In this document: piece after piece, positions 8,330-12,133 of the stretch
Numbering within the stretch: position 1 is the stretch's first letter
How the letters are laid out: each line of letters begins with the position of its first letter
From: Isohypsibius dastychi
Lineage: Eukaryota; Tardigrada; Eutardigrada; Parachela; Isohypsibiidae
Assembly: GCA_034696485.1 (NCBI GenBank)
Contig: JAQIWT010001161.1
Coordinates: 1 to 12,133 of the forward strand
DNA: 12,133 nt
Direction of reading: 5' to 3'
Program-made: the position numbers and the translations under genes
Notes under the pieces: generated by a model
The model's input: the letters and a program-made list of their open reading frames with translations, nothing else
What the model was told of the DNA's origin: nothing
The model's database searches: none

Positions 8330-8650
8330 TGGTATTTTGAGGAAAACTTCGTGCGCTGCGACCTTTTATCACAATTCAGAAATATCCACTTCTCTTTAAG
8401 GCTACAAAGTTCTGTAGGACGTACCGACAGAATGGAACACATCAGACATCACCCCCCCCCCCTCCTTTCACCCCTTCTGTTCGCTTCTGCAATGCAGAGT
8501 GCAGACAGCTTCTCGGTCTTTATTTTGATTCTCATTTTATCTCGTGTCCACAAGAGCATTTTGCTGACTGCATTTCAGTTCTCATTTGTTCCTTGGACGA
8601 CCATCATCTGGAGAAAAGAGCAGTTCCGTACTTTATTCTAATCTTTTGGA
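8330..8650 (+). repeat. F-box 5' flank repeat, inner copy; probable promoter of F-box copy 3
   Basis: A diverged second copy of the 5' flank: ACCTTTTATCACAATTCAGAAA, a C-rich block, TTTATTTTGATTCTCAT..TCTCG and AGCAGTTCCGTACTTTATT, ending at the ATG of copy 3. It lies immediately upstream of the only complete F-box gene, so it should carry its promoter and 5' UTR. An in-frame TAA at 8639-8641 lies just ahead of the start codon. Confidence 0.6.
8452..8462 (+). repeat. run of eleven C
   Basis: An uninterrupted tract of eleven C residues inside the 5' flank of F-box copy 3. The same place upstream of copy 2 (near 5938) has only five, so the tract has expanded and is likely length-variable. Confidence 0.9.
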
Positions 8651-9784
8651 ATGGAGAAAGTTGTGATGGACAAGGAGCATTTTGGAAGTGATGCCGTCTC
8701 GGGACTTCCCCAAATTCTCCCAACCGTGGTTGCATCGTAAGTGTGTCTCCATGATCTTCATTCTGAAATCGTTTGGACGATGAGGTTCAATAAGCTTCTT
8801 GATTCTCACAATGCGGAATCTTGAATTAATCCTTTATGTGATCCAGGAACATGTGCGATCTCCCAGAGGAAGTCATGATTATTATTTTCGAAAATCTGGA
8901 TTCCTTCAATCTCAAGAAAATCGAACGGTATCTGTCCAAAATCTGGTTTTCGATCAATATTGTCATCTTACTCTACAATTTGTAGTGTTTGCAAAGGATG
9001 GATGCAGAGTGTTCGAGGAACTAGAAAGTTCCGAACTCATCTTCAGATCGATTTGCCTCCGTATGAAGCCCTAAACTTTTCCGACTGCACCTATCCATCC
9101 CGCACAGATTGGATAGCAAAATTTCAGCGCTTGGTCACATCGGACTTGAAGGTGTTGCATTTGAAAGCAACCTCCTTGGCTGGAGACTGGCCTGAACGAA
9201 CGATATCGATGTATGGAATCAACGAGATCCGGGTTCAACTTGGGATCGCTGGTGCAGATGCCTGCAAAGTGGACATTATTTTATTTGATTGTACCATCAC
9301 CTGTGAAGCACAGGACGGACATCCCTTAATGACAAACACATCGAAAACCCGGATCATTCGCTCGAATATTAGAGCTGTTCGATGGTATCAGATGTTTGGA
9401 TTCTCGCCGCTGTATTTTGAGGAATTATGGTTGGACAATGTGGATAAAATACCCCATCAGCTAGCACAGTTGTTTCTTGCCGAGCACGGTCCATTGACAA
9501 AGTCACAAGCGGATATATTACGCGTATTTGAAAGATGTCTCACAGTCGATGGAGTACCGAATCTGGAACACATTCACCGTTTGGTCAATCTCATCGTTCG
9601 TTCTGATACGTGGGTAGAAAAGTGTGGCAGTGTGGGTCTTCGAGGTTTAGTCTAATGTCATTTCAGGGGCTTGTATGATCACGACTGGAATGCGGTGCTG
9701 ACAACGATTGCTAATGGAAAACACGTCTCCAAACATACGGCTTATGAGCTGAGAATGTGGACTTTCTTATTGGATCGCTTATAG
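8651..9784 (+). CDS. F-box protein, copy 3, intact, four exons
   Basis: Expected to bind Skp1 through its F-box and deliver substrates to an SCF ubiquitin ligase. Exons are 8651-8736, 8847-8927, 8986-9609 and 9667-9784; introns of 110, 58 and 57 nt are all GT..AG. The joined frame is 302 codons plus TAG with no interruption. The start is the first ATG after an in-frame TAA and has G at -3 and +4; copy 2 keeps the same start. The F-box occupies about residues 33-70 (DLPEEVMIIIFENLDSFNLK, then VCKGWMQSVRG), with the usual Leu-Pro opening and Val-Cys-x-x-Trp end. Residues from about 95 to 302 form a region conserved in every copy: WIAKFQRLVTSDLKVLHLKA, YGINEIRVQLGIAGAD, RIIRSNIR, LYFEELWLDN, LFLAEHGPLTKSQAD, LTVDGVPN, and in exon 4 YDHDWNAVLTTIANGKHVSK. 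I do not recognise this as a named substrate-binding domain, and it shows no clear leucine-rich, WD or kelch repeats. Confidence 0.92.
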
Positions 9785-10497
9785 CTCACGGATTACCCTG
9801 CTGAACGAACGAATATCACTTGCTATGGTTTGTCTAAAGTTGGAAAAGTGTGGGTAGTGTTCAAAGAAGGCAGTTTCAAGTGAGTGATTTAATAGGGTCG
9901 ATTTTGTTCGTGGGTAGTGGGATTTCTTTTTCACCATAGACGTGTTTCTACTTGCACAAAATTCATCAGATCTTGTGTTGTTTTTATAAAGCGCACGTTC
10001 ACAAGTCGTCAGATTGTTACTAACTGATGTCATTTCAAAAGTTGGACGATTTTCGCAACACTCAATGGTCCTGTATAACAAACAATAGGTTCGTGGTATT
10101 TTGTGATATGTGCGGGATCTCCAGTTTTTACTCCTTTTGACATCCCTGAACGAACGGGCCCAGTTTTTGGATCGTGTTGAATTCGTTCGAGGTCTGGAGA
10201 GGAAGTCGTATAATGTCACACGTTCACTCAGTTGGCAACCTCACTGAAAGTGGGCCCGATGTTTTCCGTATTTTCATCCGTTCGATTGGTTGAGATGTAA
10301 TCAGATTCAATTTGTGAACAGTTTTCGAACTTATGTCCCACGACCGCCAGCCCGCAGAACTGTGGGACAGCAGCCCCTTTTGAACGCACGATGTGGTTCT
10401 TCTCCGCGCGTGGCTCACGCAAGAATTTTCCTTTGTAGGTAAGTCTTTGCCAACCTCAAGCAACGTGATCGAATTTTTCCGGAAACTTTGATTTCAA
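9785..10497 (+). repeat. F-box 3' flank repeat, copy C
   Basis: Directly follows the stop of copy 3 and aligns over its whole length with copy A (626-1335). Shared blocks are CACTTGCTATG, TTTTTATAAAGCGCACGTTCA, ACTGATGTCAT, CAATGGTCCTGTATAACA and TAGGTTCGTGGTATTTTG, GAACGAACGG, GACCGCCAGCC..AACTGTGGGAC, and the terminal TTTTTCCGGAAACTTT. It ends where similarity to the BTB-kelch gene starts. Confidence 0.8.
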
Positions 10498-10504
10498 AGT
10501 TGGG

Positions 10505-10737
10505 TATCACCAATGATGCTTACTGTAATTTCGAAGTAGCTGCATTAAAAATCCAGAGCTTGGCCTTGTTAGACACTGAAGCTAGAGGTTATCAGCTTCA
10601 CAAAGCTGCTGGTTGAACTTCGAACAAGCCATTGATGTACTCCGTAAATTATTCTATCAGGCTCAATACTACAGCTCTCTGGGTGTTCTTGAAGGAAAAG
10701 CGGTCACCAAACCTCAGTTCAAGGTTATACGTGTGGC
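10505..10737 (-). pseudogene. relic of a second BTB-kelch gene (parts of exons 5 and 6)
   Basis: In the plus-strand view this aligns with the tail of the intact BTB-kelch gene (about 3102-3330). Matching blocks are AGCTGCATTAAAAATCCAGAG (against GACTGCATTGAAAATCCACAG), TTATCAGCTTCA, CCGTAAATTATTCTATCAGGCTCAAT, CTGGGTGTTCTTGAAGG and ACCAAACCTCAGTTCAAGGTTATA. It covers exon 6, the 54-nt intron and the 3' part of exon 5, in the same orientation. Read on the minus strand, the exon 5 part has several stops and frame changes, and the acceptor before exon 6 (CTGTTTCAG in the intact gene) is disturbed. No BTB or BACK segment is found, so only this fragment survives. A 61-codon plus-strand open frame here is a shadow. 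Confidence 0.75.
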
Positions 10738-10773
10738 GAGCATCTTGAGGTATCATATGGATCGTTCCGGTAA

Positions 10774-10945
10774 GATCGATGGGCGAAAAGTGGATTGAAG
10801 ATTTTTCACCCTAGAAGTGGTTCTACTTTCACCCAAATAAAAGACTGATCTGGTATTTTGTTTTCATATAGCAGCGCATGTTCACCGTTTGTCTAATGTT
10901 GCTCACTGATGTCACGTCGAAAGTTGGATGACCCCATCGGTGATG
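10774..10945 (+). repeat. F-box 3' flank repeat, partial copy D
   Basis: An internal piece of the F-box 3' flank without an F-box gene in front of it. Matches to copy C include TTTTTCACC.TAGA, GTTCTACTT.CACC, CAGATC..GGTATTTTGTTTTCATATAG, GCGCATGTTCACCG and CACTGATGTCACGTCGAAAGTTGG. It directly follows the BTB-kelch relic. It contains AATAAA at 10836-10841, where the other copies have AATAAT or GATAAT. Confidence 0.65.
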
Positions 10946-11436
10946 ATTCTTCCTGCTCTGGGGGTTAGGGGTTGAAGGGACCATTGTTGGTTAATGCTAG
11001 CAATCTCATCGCATTTTCACTAAACCGATGCGCTCTGCCTGTTAGATTTATTCATCACGACACTTGATCACATCTGTTGAACGTAGGGCTTTGTTTATTC
11101 GTATGATGAGCAAAGTTTATTCCTACGTGCTTTCGAAAATATAGAATGAGTTTCTATTGCACGAGGTCTCGCGATTTGAAAAAGATATTTTCGGCGAAAT
11201 TTTCGGCAAAGTGTCTGCACACGAGAATTCACCATCAATCCATATCAAGGTCAGATCGTCAGATCAGAACGAGAGCTGGAAGAGAGTGAGCAGAAGCCCG
11301 TAAGTGAAACGATTGTTCTGAAAACAATGCATGGGATGGCAAGCAGGCCAGATAGCGCCCTGTGGCTAGTGGCTTTTAAACCTTTGAAAGTTTCTAAAGA
11401 CGAACAGATGGACTAAAATCATTCAAGAACATTGTA
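10946..11436. other. unassigned intergenic DNA
   Basis: No gene was recognised. It holds a short open frame starting at 11146 (about 47 codons, basic, beginning MSFYCTRSRDLKK) with donor-like GTGAGC and GTAAGT sequences after it, but no acceptor downstream that keeps a frame open. It also has a local direct repeat around ATTTTCGGCGAAATTTTCGGC (about 11189-11209). The 5' flank repeat of copies 2 and 3 is not evident here, so copy 4 has a different upstream region. Confidence 0.35.
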
Positions 11437-11655
11437 GTGAGGCGCGCTTTACCTATAATAGTAAGGAAGAATTGTCTCTTTTTTCAGTCCAGAGACGGGT
11501 ATAATCTGCAACCGTCATCTATCTACGTATCCCACTGCCCCTTCACGGAATTCAATATCCTCTATTCTGGAAACAGAAAACCATTGCTCTCCAGTGCAGC
11601 CTACTCTGTAGCCCGAACAGAGTTTCTTATTCCACCAGAACCTGCTTGGATTCAG

Positions 11656-12133
11656 ATGAAAGAAGAGATGGACGAGGAGCACTCTGAAAACGATGCTGTC
11701 ACAGAAATTACCCGGGGTCTCTCCCCCATGTGTATGATTGCATCGTAAGTAGATTCACTATCAGCATGGTTGTTGGCTAACATTATGCAGAACAGCAAGC
11801 AGATTTTCAGTTCATTTGTATTCTCTGTTTTCCAGGAACATCAGTGATCTCCCACAGGAAGTTATGGTGATCATTTTTGGAAATCTGGATTCCTTCAGTC
11901 TCAAGAAAATTGAACGGTAATTGGCTAAAAGAAATCTTATTGTCAATATCATCATACGTTGTTGTTTTTAGCGTTTGCAAAGGGTGGATGCAAATTCTTC
12001 GAAGAAACAGAAAATTTCGAACCCACCTTCAAATCGAGTTGCCTTCGTACATCCTTCAAAGATCGCTCGATTACTTGAAGCCACCCTACGGCGAATGGTT
12101 TGCGAAAATCCGCCGCTTGGTCAGTCCGGAATT
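11656..12133 (+). CDS. F-box protein, copy 4, 5' part (cut by window end)
   Basis: Same family and role as the gene at 8651-9784. Exons seen are 11656-11744, 11836-11916 and 11972 to the window edge; the introns (91 and 55 nt, GTAAGT..TTCCAG and GTAATT..TTTTAG) sit at the same positions and phases as in copy 3. The frame is open throughout: about 110 residues beginning MKEEMDEEHSENDAVTEITR. The F-box is the clearest in the window: NISDLPQEVMVIIFGNLDSF, then VCKGWMQILRRNRKFRTHLQ. The following WFAKIRRLVSPE corresponds to the start of the conserved downstream region. The ATG at 11656 was chosen because it aligns with the starts of copies 2 and 3, and a second ATG at 11671 also fits. The same frame stays open upstream to an ATG at 11437, so a longer N-terminus or an upstream exon (TTTTTTCAG at about 11480) cannot be excluded. 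Whether the rest of the gene is intact is unknown. Confidence 0.82.

Noticed and set aside
8131-8442. 103-codon minus-strand open frame upstream of F-box copy 3
   Set aside because: It crosses from spacer into the 5' flank repeat, is not open in the homologous flank of copy 2, and has no recognisable motif.
9779-10219. 146-codon minus-strand open frame downstream of F-box copy 3
   Set aside because: It lies wholly in the duplicated 3' flank and is not open in the other flank copies, so it is unlikely to be coding.
10224-10463. Antisense frames with a shared VPQFxGLAV stretch, also at 1167-1373
   Set aside because: Present only in two near-identical flank copies, with different frames and lengths beyond the shared block; consistent with repeat DNA rather than a gene.
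1-12133. Search by eye for transposase, reverse transcriptase, terminal inverted repeats, tRNA or CRISPR arrays
   Set aside because: None was found. The repeats present are flanks of the duplicated genes, without terminal inverted repeats or coding capacity that I could see.

Overview
The window is eukaryotic DNA, most likely from a small-genome invertebrate. It holds spliced genes with introns of about 54 to 120 nt, GT..AG junctions (acceptors such as TTTCAG, TTTTAG and CTACAG), no operons or Shine-Dalgarno sites, and tandemly duplicated F-box and BTB-kelch genes. That fits a nematode, tardigrade, rotifer or small crustacean; the sequence alone does not settle which. No rRNA, tRNA, CRISPR array or recognisable transposase or reverse transcriptase was seen.

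Layout from left to right. (1) 1-625 (+): decayed 3' end of an F-box family gene (copy 1), followed by its repeated 3' flank (626-1335). (2) 1335-1830 (-): a heavily decayed member of the same F-box family on the opposite strand. (3) 1830-2790: mostly unassigned, with one good but unrecognised minus-strand open exon (2296-2460) and an orphan piece of the F-box 5' flank (about 2487-2600). (4) 2794-4895 (-): an intact seven-exon BTB-BACK-kelch gene encoding 579 residues. (5) 5347-5782 (+): two or three splice-bounded open segments of an unknown, apparently broken gene. (6) 5751-7690 (+): 5' flank, F-box copy 2 (pseudogene) and 3' flank. (7) 7956-10497 (+): doubled 5' flank, F-box copy 3 (intact, four exons, 302 residues) and 3' flank. 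(8) 10505-10737 (-): relic of a second BTB-kelch gene, fused directly to a further piece of F-box 3' flank (10774-10945). (9) 11656-12133 (+): F-box copy 4, open in all exons seen and cut by the window end.

Both gene families are expected to be substrate receptors of cullin-RING ubiquitin ligases: F-box proteins bind Skp1 in SCF complexes, and BTB-BACK-kelch proteins bind Cul3. Finding relics of both families in the same alternating arrangement suggests that a mixed F-box/BTB segment was duplicated, then rearranged and eroded. This is a birth-and-death cluster in which copies 3 and 4 of the F-box family and one BTB-kelch gene remain apparently functional. The F-box proteins share a conserved region of about 220 residues after the F-box, whose function I cannot name. 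All exon models come from reading splice sites and homology within the window; no transcript data were available.
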